Positions 51,041-57,433 of a stretch of DNA of 64,000 bases are shown here, piece by piece. The translations under genes and the position numbers were made by a program. The notes beneath the pieces are model-generated. The model had not been told where the DNA came from and searched no databases. It saw only the letters and a program-made list of their open reading frames with translations. Where the stretch lies: positions 1,922,001 to 1,986,000 of the forward strand of contig NZ_AP018164.1 of NCBI RefSeq assembly GCF_002356315.1. The letters run 5' to 3'. Position 1 is the first letter of the stretch; each line of letters begins with the position of its first letter. Source of the DNA: Mycobacterium shigaense. Lineage in GTDB: Bacteria; Actinomycetota; Actinomycetes; Mycobacteriales; Mycobacteriaceae.

Positions 51041-52445
51041 TCTAAGGACTTCAAAACTGAATACGAGTAGTGATCTTTTAATCGAACTGCTGATGCGCCT
51101 AGACCGTCCGCAGTTCCGGATTGCCGAGCTTGAGCGCTATTTCACTGGCACGCAGGCCTTGGCGTTCCTGAGTCCCGATCAACGTACTGCGTTGGATCGC
51201 TTCGGGCGCATGGCGTCCAATATCCCGCGTCTGGCTGTGACTTCGTTGACTGAGCGTCTGCGGGTGAGTGGCTTTACCGGGGCGGATGTCTGGCGTGACT
51301 GGCTGGCGAATGACCTTGATCAACAGTCGGACATTGCCCACCAGGAGGCCCTGACGTTCGGCAGTTCCTACGTGATCGTGTGGGGCCGGTCGGGCAAGCC
51401 GCAGGTAAGCATAGAAAGCCCGAAACAGGTTGCGGTGATTCGTGATCCCGGTTCACGCAAGGTGCTTCGGGCGGTGAAGCGCTGGCACAGCAATATCGGC
51501 GGCAAAGCCGAGACCTGGGCAGTGGCCTACTACCCCGACCACATTGAGACTTGGTACGCCGACCAGGCTGCTGCGGCTGGCGCGGCATTAGACCTCGTTA
51601 GCGAAATCGACAACCCGCTTGGCGTTGTGCCGGTGATACCCCTCACGAACAGCGTCTTGTTGGATGGTGTCGGTCCGGATCTCGGATATCTGTATGACTA
51701 CGGGTATAGCGAGATTCACGACCTGATCCCGCTTGTGGATGGCCTTAACAAGCTTCTGACGGACATGCTCGTCACTGCTGAGTTCTCCGCTCGTCCAAGG
51801 AGATTCGCAATCGGCGTCCAGCTTGTCGAGGAGCCGGTTCTTGACGACGAGGGCAACCCAACCGGCGAGACCGTTGCTGTCAATCCGATCCCGGAAAGCA
51901 ACCGGGCGATGATCAGCGAGAACGAAAACGCCAAGTTCGGCCAGCTCGACGCCGCCGACCTGACTGGCTACGAGAACGCCGTGAACGTGCTTCTCGGTCA
52001 AATCATGGCAGTCTCAGCGCTTCCCGGTCATTTTCTCGGCATCATGACCGACAACCCGGCTAGCGCCGACGCTATCCGCGGTTCCGAGGCATCTCTTACT
52101 GCGAGGGCCGAAGCCCGCCAAAAGAATTTCGGACGAGCCTGGGAACAGGTGGCGCGCTTGATGGTTGCTGTCCGCGACGGCACCGACCCGGCTGACGTGG
52201 ACGTGCAAGTCCAATGGGCACCGGCAGACACCCGCAGCGAAAGCCAAGAGGCGGACGCCGCCACGAAGCTGTATCAGGCCGGAATCCTCTCCCGCGCTGG
52301 CACGCTGCGCCGCTTGGGATTCAGCGCAGACCAAATCAAACAGGAACTTCTAGACAAGCGTGCCGAGCTTCTATCGGAAGACCCGATAGGGCACTACACG
52401 GCAACCAACGATCCACGCGTGCAACTAGCTAACGAAGGAAACTAA
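51021..52445 (+). CDS. Phage portal protein (SPP1 gp6-like)
   Basis: This 474-residue protein forms the portal ring at the capsid vertex through which DNA enters. Recognisable stretches are RMASNIPRLAVTSLTERLRV, HQEALTFGSSYVIVWGRSG, and the stem/clip region PLVDGLNKLLTDMLVTAEFS followed by GHFLGIMTDNPASADAIRGS. The start is uncertain within the first ~25 residues (ATG 51021 or 51093). Confidence 0.9.
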   Translation: MRVSAPNLRTSKLNTSSDLLIELLMRLDRPQFRIAELERYFTGTQALAFLSPDQRTALDRFGRMASNIPRLAVTSLTERLRVSGFTGADVWRDWLANDLDQQSDIAHQEALTFGSSYVIVWGRSGKPQVSIESPKQVAVIRDPGSRKVLRAVKRWHSNIGGKAETWAVAYYPDHIETWYADQAAAAGAALDLVSEIDNPLGVVPVIPLTNSVLLDGVGPDLGYLYDYGYSEIHDLIPLVDGLNKLLTDMLVTAEFSARPRRFAIGVQLVEEPVLDDEGNPTGETVAVNPIPESNRAMISENENAKFGQLDAADLTGYENAVNVLLGQIMAVSALPGHFLGIMTDNPASADAIRGSEASLTARAEARQKNFGRAWEQVARLMVAVRDGTDPADVDVQVQWAPADTRSESQEADAATKLYQAGILSRAGTLRRLGFSADQIKQELLDKRAELLSEDPIGHYTATNDPRVQLANEGN

Positions 52446-52885
52446 TGAGTGAGGACGTGCAGCCCGACGCTGCCACCGACCGTCAGGTGTCGCAAGATGA
52501 GACACCTGACGACACCGCAGGTGCGACAAATGCCGCATCTGACGATGCCGATCAGTTCCCGCGCGATTACGTCGAACGACTCCGCAAAGAGTCTGCTGGA
52601 TACCGCGATAAGGCAAAGACTGCCGAGGGTCGATCCGACGAGCTGGCTCGCCAGTTGTTCGCTGCCCGCGTGGCCGCTACCGGTCTTCTGGCCGATCCAA
52701 GGGACCTACCTTTTGACGCCAACTGGCTCGACAGCGAGACCGAGCTTCGGGGCGCGATCGCCGCGCTGCTGGACGACAAGCCGCACCTGAAGGCCCGCAA
52801 CGTAACTGGCGATATCGGCCAGGGCAGGCGCGGTGAGGCAGCCGCGAAGGTCAACCTGATCGGTTTGTTGCGGGGAGAACGCTAA
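52445..52885 (+). CDS. Phage capsid scaffolding protein
   Basis: This 146-residue protein is acidic at the N-terminus (SEDVQPDAATDRQVSQDETP) with a coiled-coil middle (DYVERLRKESAGYRDKAKTA, then EGRSDELARQLFAARVAATG). This composition and its place between portal and capsid genes are typical of scaffolding proteins. No protease domain is present. It overlaps the portal stop by 1 nt. Confidence 0.82.
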   Translation: MSEDVQPDAATDRQVSQDETPDDTAGATNAASDDADQFPRDYVERLRKESAGYRDKAKTAEGRSDELARQLFAARVAATGLLADPRDLPFDANWLDSETELRGAIAALLDDKPHLKARNVTGDIGQGRRGEAAAKVNLIGLLRGER

Positions 52886-52960
52886 GCGCCAGGCGCGCAA
52901 CATAATCCGTTCCCGGCGAACGGCTGAACACACAACTTAATAGAGGAAAACAACTCAATA

Positions 52961-53824
52961 ATGTCTATCGAAACAACGTCGGGCAATTCAGCGTTGCTTG
53001 CCTCGGTCGTACAGCAGCTTGTTGTGCAACCGTTGGAACAGGCCAGCACGTTCCTAGCGGCCGGCCCGATCATCATCGACTCAAACAAGCCCGTGCGTAT
53101 TCCGCGCATCACCGCCGGAACTTCGGCCGGATTCGTGGCAGAGGGGAACTTGATCTCCGATGGGTCAGTCACTTTCGACGAGGTTGATGCGCTGCCTTCG
53201 ACCCTGAAGTCGATCAAGGTGTGGCTGCCCGTATCCAACGAGCTTCTGCGAACAAGCGCCGTTGACGGGCTGAACGCCATTCTGCAAACCCGACTTCTCA
53301 CCGATGTCTCCCATGCACTGGACACCGCTTTGTGGGATGGGGCCGGGACAAGCAACACAATTAAGGGCATCCTTCAGGAGTCGGGAATCGCTACCGGCAC
53401 GCTTGACCTGACCGACGCAGATTCGCTTATCGACGGACTGGCGACCGCCCAGGGAAACAAGGTCAGCCCAACGCATCTGGTGATGACCTCGGCCAGCTTC
53501 TCGGCGCTACGCAAGCTGAAGGTTGGTACCGACGACAAGCGTTACATCTTCGACCCGAACGGCTCGATTCAAGATGGCACCGCGTTCCGGTTGCTCGGAT
53601 TGCCGGTCATCATCACCGACCACATTCCGGACGTGTCGAGTAAAGCCCGCGTAGCCCTGGTCGACTTCAGCAAGGTTGCCGTTGTCCGCGACACCGACGC
53701 CAGCGTGTTCATCGCCGATCAGACGTTGGCGAACTACGACACCGTGGCTATCCGCGTGACGCTGCGGATGGACGTGACACTGCTTCAGCCGCACGCGGTG
53801 ACGGTGCTGACTGAAGCCAGCTAA
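52961..53824 (+). CDS. Phage major capsid protein (HK97 fold)
   Basis: This 287-residue protein forms the capsid shell. The N-terminal arm is followed by DSNKPVRIPRITAGTSAGFV, FDEVDALPSTLKSIKVWLPV and SNELLRTSAVDGLNAILQTR, typical of HK97-type proteins. The E-loop and A-domain continue to the C-terminus RVTLRMDVTLLQPHAVTVLT. There is no obvious N-terminal delta domain, which fits the separate scaffold. Confidence 0.9.
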   Translation: MSIETTSGNSALLASVVQQLVVQPLEQASTFLAAGPIIIDSNKPVRIPRITAGTSAGFVAEGNLISDGSVTFDEVDALPSTLKSIKVWLPVSNELLRTSAVDGLNAILQTRLLTDVSHALDTALWDGAGTSNTIKGILQESGIATGTLDLTDADSLIDGLATAQGNKVSPTHLVMTSASFSALRKLKVGTDDKRYIFDPNGSIQDGTAFRLLGLPVIITDHIPDVSSKARVALVDFSKVAVVRDTDASVFIADQTLANYDTVAIRVTLRMDVTLLQPHAVTVLTEAS

Positions 53825-54150
53825 TGCCCAGCCCGATACCGGCTTCGGACTACCAGCAATTCGCCAAGGAAACCTATTCGGGCGATAATCTGGCGCAGTT
53901 GAACTCGGTGCTGTCGGTCGTGGGGTCCATGGTGTCGTCCTACACACGCGGACGGGGTTTCACAGACGGCACACCCGCCGACGATTTGAAGGCCGTCATC
54001 ATGACGGCTACCGCGCGAATGCTGAAGAACCCTAACGGCATCCGATCTGAATCGATGGGGCCGTTCATGACTCAGTACGACCAGGCGGTTTTTAACTGGA
54101 CTCTTTCGGAGTTGACCGTGATGGACCGTTACAGGGTTAAGGCGCAATAG
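53824..54150 (+). CDS. Phage head-tail connector/head completion protein
   Basis: This 108-residue helical protein overlaps the capsid stop by 1 nt. The pattern SVVGSMVSSYTRGRGFTDGT, KAVIMTATARMLKNPNGIRS resembles gp15-like head-completion (adaptor) proteins. It is the last structural gene: what follows is a terminator and non-structural genes, with no tail module. Confidence 0.78.
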   Translation: MPSPIPASDYQQFAKETYSGDNLAQLNSVLSVVGSMVSSYTRGRGFTDGTPADDLKAVIMTATARMLKNPNGIRSESMGPFMTQYDQAVFNWTLSELTVMDRYRVKAQ

Positions 54151-54250
54151 GTTTCCCGCCATCGTTGCCGGGATTTACGCCGGGTGACCGGCGGTACGGT
54201 GTGGCAACACGCCGGGGCTGGAACCATTCTCCCTTTTGGTTTGTGAGTGA

Positions 54251-54295
54251 GCAGCGCCAGGGTGGGGGTTAAACCCTTACCCTGGCGCTGCTTTC
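54251..54295 (+). terminator. Strong intrinsic terminator after the capsid operon
   Basis: A perfect 13-bp inverted repeat (GCAGCGCCAGGGT, 54251-54263, and ACCCTGGCGCTGC, 54279-54291) is followed by TTTCG. It marks the end of the structural operon, about 100 nt after the connector stop. Confidence 0.8.
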
Positions 54296-54312
54296 GCCGT
54301 ACAATCATCTTT

Positions 54313-54660
54313 ATGCAGTGGTTCCTGCTGATGGTTTTGACGGTCGCAGTCGTGACGTATTGGCCGTTAGTGCTTGGCATTGCGGGCTTGTACGCGGTCT
54401 ACAAACTGGTCGGATGGCTGTCCGCTAAGTGGTGGGCCGCCGAGATCGCCCAGCGTGACGCTAGGGCCGCAAGAATCACCCGTCTAGTCCATAACGCGGA
54501 CCACGAGCACCGTCTCGTACAGCAGGGCGACATGGACGGAATCTACGGTGACTTTCCACCTCCTGACCCGACGCGCGGTATCGGTATCTGGTTGTGCGAC
54601 AACGAACAGCGACCCCTCCAAGAGACGGGGCCGCTGCCTGACGTTGGGTTCGCGGGCTAG
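54313..54660 (+). CDS. Element membrane protein of unknown function
   Basis: This 115-residue protein has hydrophobic N-terminal segments (FLLMVLTVAVVTYWPLVLGI; AGLYAVYKLVGWLSAKWWAA) and a cytosolic charged tail with an aspartate/proline-rich stretch (DGIYGDFPPPDPTRGIGIWL). It is downstream of the structural-operon terminator. It might be a membrane effector such as a holin-like or exclusion protein, but no signature supports that. Confidence 0.6.
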   Translation: MQWFLLMVLTVAVVTYWPLVLGIAGLYAVYKLVGWLSAKWWAAEIAQRDARAARITRLVHNADHEHRLVQQGDMDGIYGDFPPPDPTRGIGIWLCDNEQRPLQETGPLPDVGFAG

Positions 54661-55032
54661 CTAGCCACCCGGTGGCGTCACCGTGAGCCGCGAATCAGGG
54701 GGGAACTGGGACTGCGCTGGCGCAATCAGACCCTCCTGTGCGGGACAGTAAAACCCCACGGACACTGCGGCGAAGGCGTTTTCTGCGCTCACCGTCGAGC
54801 CCGAGTTTCTGGCCATCCCGTAGACGGTCTCGGCGTAGGTGAAACCGCCAGTGGTGAGAGCCTTGCAAACGAGATGCCCGCGGTTGATGGTCGCGGGGGT
54901 GTCGGGGTACGTGATTCCCATTGCGGCGAGCCCGTTCAGGAAGTCGCTATCCGTGTCCGCGTTAGCGACTGAAGCGGTGTACACGCCCAAACTCATTAGG
55001 GCGATAATCGCAGCGCACATGAGCGTTTTCAT
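54661..55032 (-). CDS. DUF732 secreted protein carried by element 1 (copy 2)
   Basis: This 123-residue exported protein has a signal peptide (MKTLMCAAIIALMSLGVYTA, cleavage near ANADTD) and a DUF732 core DTDSDFLNGLAAMGITYPDT, GHLVCKALTTGGFTYAETVY, VGFYCPAQEG. It is closely similar to copy 1 at 47905; the signal peptides differ much more than the mature parts. It overlaps the stop of the upstream minus-strand gene (ATGA). Confidence 0.85.
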   Translation of the reverse strand: MKTLMCAAIIALMSLGVYTASVANADTDSDFLNGLAAMGITYPDTPATINRGHLVCKALTTGGFTYAETVYGMARNSGSTVSAENAFAAVSVGFYCPAQEGLIAPAQSQFPPDSRLTVTPPGG

Positions 55033-55349
55033 GGTGTCACTGTCCCACCGGGCGCCGACAAGTCCAGCTCGTTCATGCGCTCGGCTTCGTCGGCCGCAGC
55101 GTAAAGAACCTCAGCCAATTCGCGGGCCTGCGCGACGGTGATCACCCCGCTGTTCTCGATGCTGATACAACGCTCGACCCCGCCGTGCCACTGGCGCCCC
55201 CAGATCTTTACGCCGATGTCTTCGTATTCGTTGGCGCCGGGGACGGGTTCCTGCACGAGCCACGTACTTCCGTCGAAGTAACGCTGGCCCGGTTCGTTCT
55301 CCCAGTCGTGGAGCTTGGTGTGGCCAGCGGGGAGGGGGATATTCGTCAT
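55029..55349 (-). CDS. Small element protein with a DUF2510-like motif
   Basis: This 106-residue protein has PAGHTKLHDWENEPGQRYFD followed by GSTWLVQE, resembling the WDGxxW core of DUF2510. The rest (CISIENSGVITVAQARELAE) is helical. ATG 55349 has AAGGAAG about 9 nt upstream; ATG 55370 is an alternative. It forms a two-gene minus-strand operon with the second DUF732 gene at the right end of the element. Confidence 0.6.
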   Translation of the reverse strand: MTNIPLPAGHTKLHDWENEPGQRYFDGSTWLVQEPVPGANEYEDIGVKIWGRQWHGGVERCISIENSGVITVAQARELAEVLYAAADEAERMNELDLSAPGGTVTP

Positions 55350-55439
55350 TTGCTGTGCTTCCTTTCCCATCGTGTCGGGAAAGTGCGCTCAGGCCGCTTG
55401 CGTCCACCTGTGGGCAAACATGCCCCTAGCCAGTCGGCT

Positions 55440-55461
55440 ATGTGGTGCGCATGTGGTGCAA
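55440..55461 (+). repeat. Tandem 11-bp repeat pair, candidate integrase arm sites (right)
   Basis: ATGTGGTGCGC (55440-55450) and ATGTGGTGCAA (55451-55461) lie head to tail, 46 bp inside the right attachment repeat. They match the pair at 44331-44352 with two mismatches and the same orientation. Confidence 0.65.
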
Positions 55462-55506
55462 GCCCTAGCTAGATAATCTAGATATATATCTTGACCTGCT
55501 GTTAAG

Positions 55507-55532
55507 CTGGTGCGCGATACTGGGATTGAACC
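55507..55532. repeat. Attachment-site repeat, right end of element 1 (attR, in tRNA-Val)
   Basis: This 26-bp sequence is identical to 44187-44212. It covers the encoded CCA, acceptor 3' strand and part of the T arm of the intact tRNA-Val(GAC) gene. Integration restored the tRNA, as is usual for elements that use tRNA 3' ends. Confidence 0.9.
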
Positions 55533-55582
55533 AGTGACCTCTTCCGTGTCAGGGAAGCGCTCTCCCGCTGAGCTAATCGCGC
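55508..55582 (-). tRNA. tRNA-Val (anticodon GAC)
   Basis: The minus strand reads GCGCGATTAGCTCAGCGGGA and so on. The acceptor stem GCGCGAT pairs with ATCGCGC. The anticodon loop CTGACAC gives GAC between CTTCC and GGAAG. The T arm is ACTGG-TTCAATC-CCAGT. Discriminator A and an encoded CCA end the gene. It is the integration target of element 1. Confidence 0.95.
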
Positions 55583-55598
55583 CGGGAGCAAAAAACGG

Positions 55599-55669
55599 AG
55601 GTGGAGACGGGAATCGAACCCGTGTGCACGGCTTTGCAGGCCGTTGCCTCACCACTCGGCCACTCCACC
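55599..55669 (-). tRNA. tRNA-Cys (anticodon GCA)
   Basis: The minus strand begins GGTGGAGTGGCCGAGTGGTG. Acceptor stem GGTGGAG pairs with CTCCACC, with discriminator U. The loop CTGCAAA gives anticodon GCA. The T arm is ACGGGTTCGATTCCCGT. No CCA is encoded. Confidence 0.95.
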
Positions 55670-55697
55670 GCTGGGGTTGATGCCTCTAGCACCTTCG

Positions 55698-55770
55698 AGC
55701 GGATGACGGGATTCGAACCCGCGACCCTCACCTTGGCAAGGTGATGCGCTACCAACTGCGCTACATCCGC
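55698..55770 (-). tRNA. tRNA-Gly (anticodon GCC)
   Basis: The minus strand begins GCGGATGTAGCGCAGTTGGT. Acceptor stem GCGGATG pairs with CATCCGC, discriminator U. The anticodon loop contains TTGCCAA (GCC). The T arm is GCGGGTTCGAATCCCGT. No CCA is encoded. Confidence 0.95.
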
Positions 55771-55949
55771 GCGCCACGGACGAGATCGTCGCCCGGTGCG
55801 AAGCACGACGATAGTCCACGAAAGCGGGCCCACACAAATCTCTCCATGCCGACCGTGTCTAGGCTAGCGCGTGACCGGCGGGACGCATGGGGCGGGATCT
55901 GTGACACCCAATTCGTGCTACTCTTCGACGTCGTTCGCCTCTCGGCGCC

Positions 55950-56021
55950 GGTCCCGTGGCTCAGTGGAAGAGCGTCCGCTTCACACGCGGAAGGTCGCTG
56001 GTTCGATCCCAGCCGGGACCA
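55950..56021 (+). tRNA. tRNA-Val (anticodon CAC)
   Basis: The plus strand begins GGTCCCGTGGCTCAGTGGAA. Acceptor stem GGTCCCG pairs with CGGGACC. The loop TTCACAC gives anticodon CAC. The T arm is GCTGGTTCGATCCCAGC. Discriminator A is followed by CAA, so CCA is not encoded. Its last 24 nt are repeated at 62660, making it the target of element 2. Confidence 0.95.
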
Positions 56022-56024
56022 CAA
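55998..56024. repeat. Attachment-site repeat, left end of element 2 (in tRNA-Val)
   Basis: This 27-bp sequence (beginning CTGGTTCGATCCCAGCCG) is identical to 62660-62686. It covers the T arm, acceptor 3' strand and three bases downstream of the intact tRNA-Val(CAC) gene. Confidence 0.85.
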
Positions 56025-56070
56025 CCTATTTTCCCAGTTCAGAGGGTATTTTTACCAGCACGTCAATTAG

Positions 56071-56094
56071 CGCCGGGCTATCCATGGGCTATCC
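56071..56094 (+). repeat. Tandem GGGCTATCC pair, candidate arm sites (left, element 2)
   Basis: GGGCTATCC occurs at 56075-56083 and 56086-56094, an 11-bp period, 50 bp inside the left attachment repeat. A 24-bp block with the same pair (one mismatch) is at 62521-62544 in the same orientation. Confidence 0.6.
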
Positions 56095-56291
56095 GGTCTC
56101 GCCGGGAGAGTTTGCTGGCTGCGTCCAACACCCCACTGCCTTGGTGGTCGCCACAACAAGTGACAACAGTGGTTTTTAGGCCCCAAGACGGCTAGGGTGG
56201 ACACCAGAAATGGGACCGTGGGCGAGATGGCATAAAACGCACTCCTATCAAACAAAATCGTTCTAGATATTTTTCAAGGGGTGCTTTCACT

Positions 56292-56840
56292 GTGTCCAAT
56301 TCCACCGAGATTTCTCGTTTTTTGTCAACCGCGCAAGCCGCGAAATACCTTGGGGTGTCGCAAACTGCACTCCGCAGCTACGTCCATAAGAAAATAATCC
56401 CGGTCCACCGTCTAGGGCGAAGATTATTCAAATACGACGTCGCAGAGCTTGATATCGTCGTGAAAACCGCAGGGGTTGTGATGCATGGCGACGGTCACGG
56501 GTGGGTGAGAGCCGTTGACGGCGAGCGGTTGTTCGGCCGGTACGGCGTTGCGGGGCTGTTGCTGGCCGCTGCCGGCCCCGATGAGGCAACCGGCCGTGTT
56601 GCTGCAACGTCGAGCGGTCTGGACGCATCACGGCGGCACCTGGGGTATATGAGCCGGGGCGCGAGACAGCCCAGAGAGCGCCGTACAGGCCGCCATCCGC
56701 GAGGCGCACGAAGAAACCGGCCTCGACCCGACTGTCATCTCTGTGACCGGCTCTGTGGTGACCTCGCGCCCAGCGGGCACCGAGTGGACGTACACGACCG
56801 TGCTTGCCGCCACCCACACCACACCCACCCTGGCCGGTAG
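56292..56840 (+). CDS. AlpA/Xis-like HTH protein with an abnormal C-terminal extension
   Basis: The first ~62 residues form an excisionase-type winged helix: RFLSTAQAAKYLGVSQTALR, then HRLGRRLFKYDVAELD. GTG 56292 has AAGGGG about 10 nt upstream. Such proteins normally end near residue 65. Here the frame runs straight into the N-terminus of a NUDIX gene (HGDGHGWVRAVDGERLFG) and then, after that gene's frameshift, into Arg/Pro-rich noise up to 56840. The HTH part may be functional; the tail is not a natural domain. Confidence 0.65.
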   Translation: MSNSTEISRFLSTAQAAKYLGVSQTALRSYVHKKIIPVHRLGRRLFKYDVAELDIVVKTAGVVMHGDGHGWVRAVDGERLFGRYGVAGLLLAAAGPDEATGRVAATSSGLDASRRHLGYMSRGARQPRERRTGRHPRGARRNRPRPDCHLCDRLCGDLAPSGHRVDVHDRACRHPHHTHPGR

Positions 56841-56961
56841 CGCCGACAGTGCCGAGCTGGCCTGGGTGCCGGTTGCCGACGGGAGCACCTGGCGCTGCAC
56901 CCTGGCTTGGCCGCGAGCTGGCCACAAACTGCGGTCGGTGGTCTGCGCTCGGCCCCAATAA
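56479..56961 (+). pseudogene. MutT3-like NUDIX hydrolase, frameshifted and with an internal stop
   Basis: The N-terminal part HGDGHGWVRAVDGERLFG, RYGVAGLLLAA resembles MutT3 (Rv0413). Around 56592-56598 the frame shifts by one; the continuation VLLQRRAVWTHHGGTWGI is cut by TGA at 56650-56652. The same frame resumes with ARDSPESAVQAAIREAHEET, the Nudix box (RExxEE-type as REAHEETG), then SAELAWVPVADG, to the stop at 56959. At least two disabling changes are present. It was a nucleotide-pool or related hydrolase gene. Confidence 0.75.
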
Positions 56962-57009
56962 CGGGAAAGACCGGGAAATAGCCGCCCATTTGGGTGTCAG
57001 AGGTAACTG

Positions 57010-57318
57010 TGTTTCGGCATCCTGGCCACCCGCTACCGCGACATCGGTCCGCTGCTGTTCTCGGTGGTGCGGCTGTTGTTCTTTATCACGCCGGTCATTT
57101 GGAATGACGACACCTTGCGGCAGCAGGGGATCGGACGATGGTCGAGCATCGTCGAGCTCAACCCGCTGCTGCACTACCTCGACATCGTTCGCGCCCCGCT
57201 GCTGGGTGCCCGCCAGGAGCTGCGGCACTGGGCCGTGGTGGCGGTGCTGGCGGTCGTCGGCTGGGTGCTCGCGGCCGTGGCGATGCGGCAGTACCACGCG
57301 GGTCCCTTACCGGGTGTG
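57010..57318 (+). pseudogene. C-terminal fragment of an ABC-2 polysaccharide exporter (Wzm/RfbD-like)
   Basis: The frame gives GILATRYRDIGPLLFSVVRL, LNPLLHYLDIVRAPLLGARQ and ends near WVLAAVAMRQYHAG, the well-known C-terminal third of the mycobacterial galactan/O-antigen ABC permease (Rv3783-like). The N-terminal two thirds are absent and no start codon fits. It is a fragment carried into the island by recombination. Boundaries are approximate. Confidence 0.65.
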
Positions 57319-57433
57319 AAACATAATGCGCCGCCTGTGAAGTGGGCCAGTAAACCTCGGGTGGAACGCTGGGTACGGACCAGGGCGAGTGGGCGAAGTG
57401 GCAACTCCAGCCGACCTCCGTCGCGACGATCTC

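Larger units (their letters stand above)
44187..55532. mobile_element. 11.3-kb phage-satellite-like island integrated in tRNA-Val(GAC)
   Basis: The element is bounded by a perfect 26-bp direct repeat of the tRNA-Val 3' end. In order it has a tyrosine integrase, an AlpA-like excisionase, small genes, a replication-type protein, a DUF732 gene, HNH nuclease, large terminase, portal, scaffold, capsid, head connector, a membrane protein, and a second DUF732 gene. Tail, tape-measure, lysin and holin genes are absent. The codons are less GC-biased than in the host flanks. By established comparison this layout fits phiRv1/phiRv2-type elements and capsid-forming phage-inducible islands. Satellite status is inferred. 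Confidence 0.85.
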
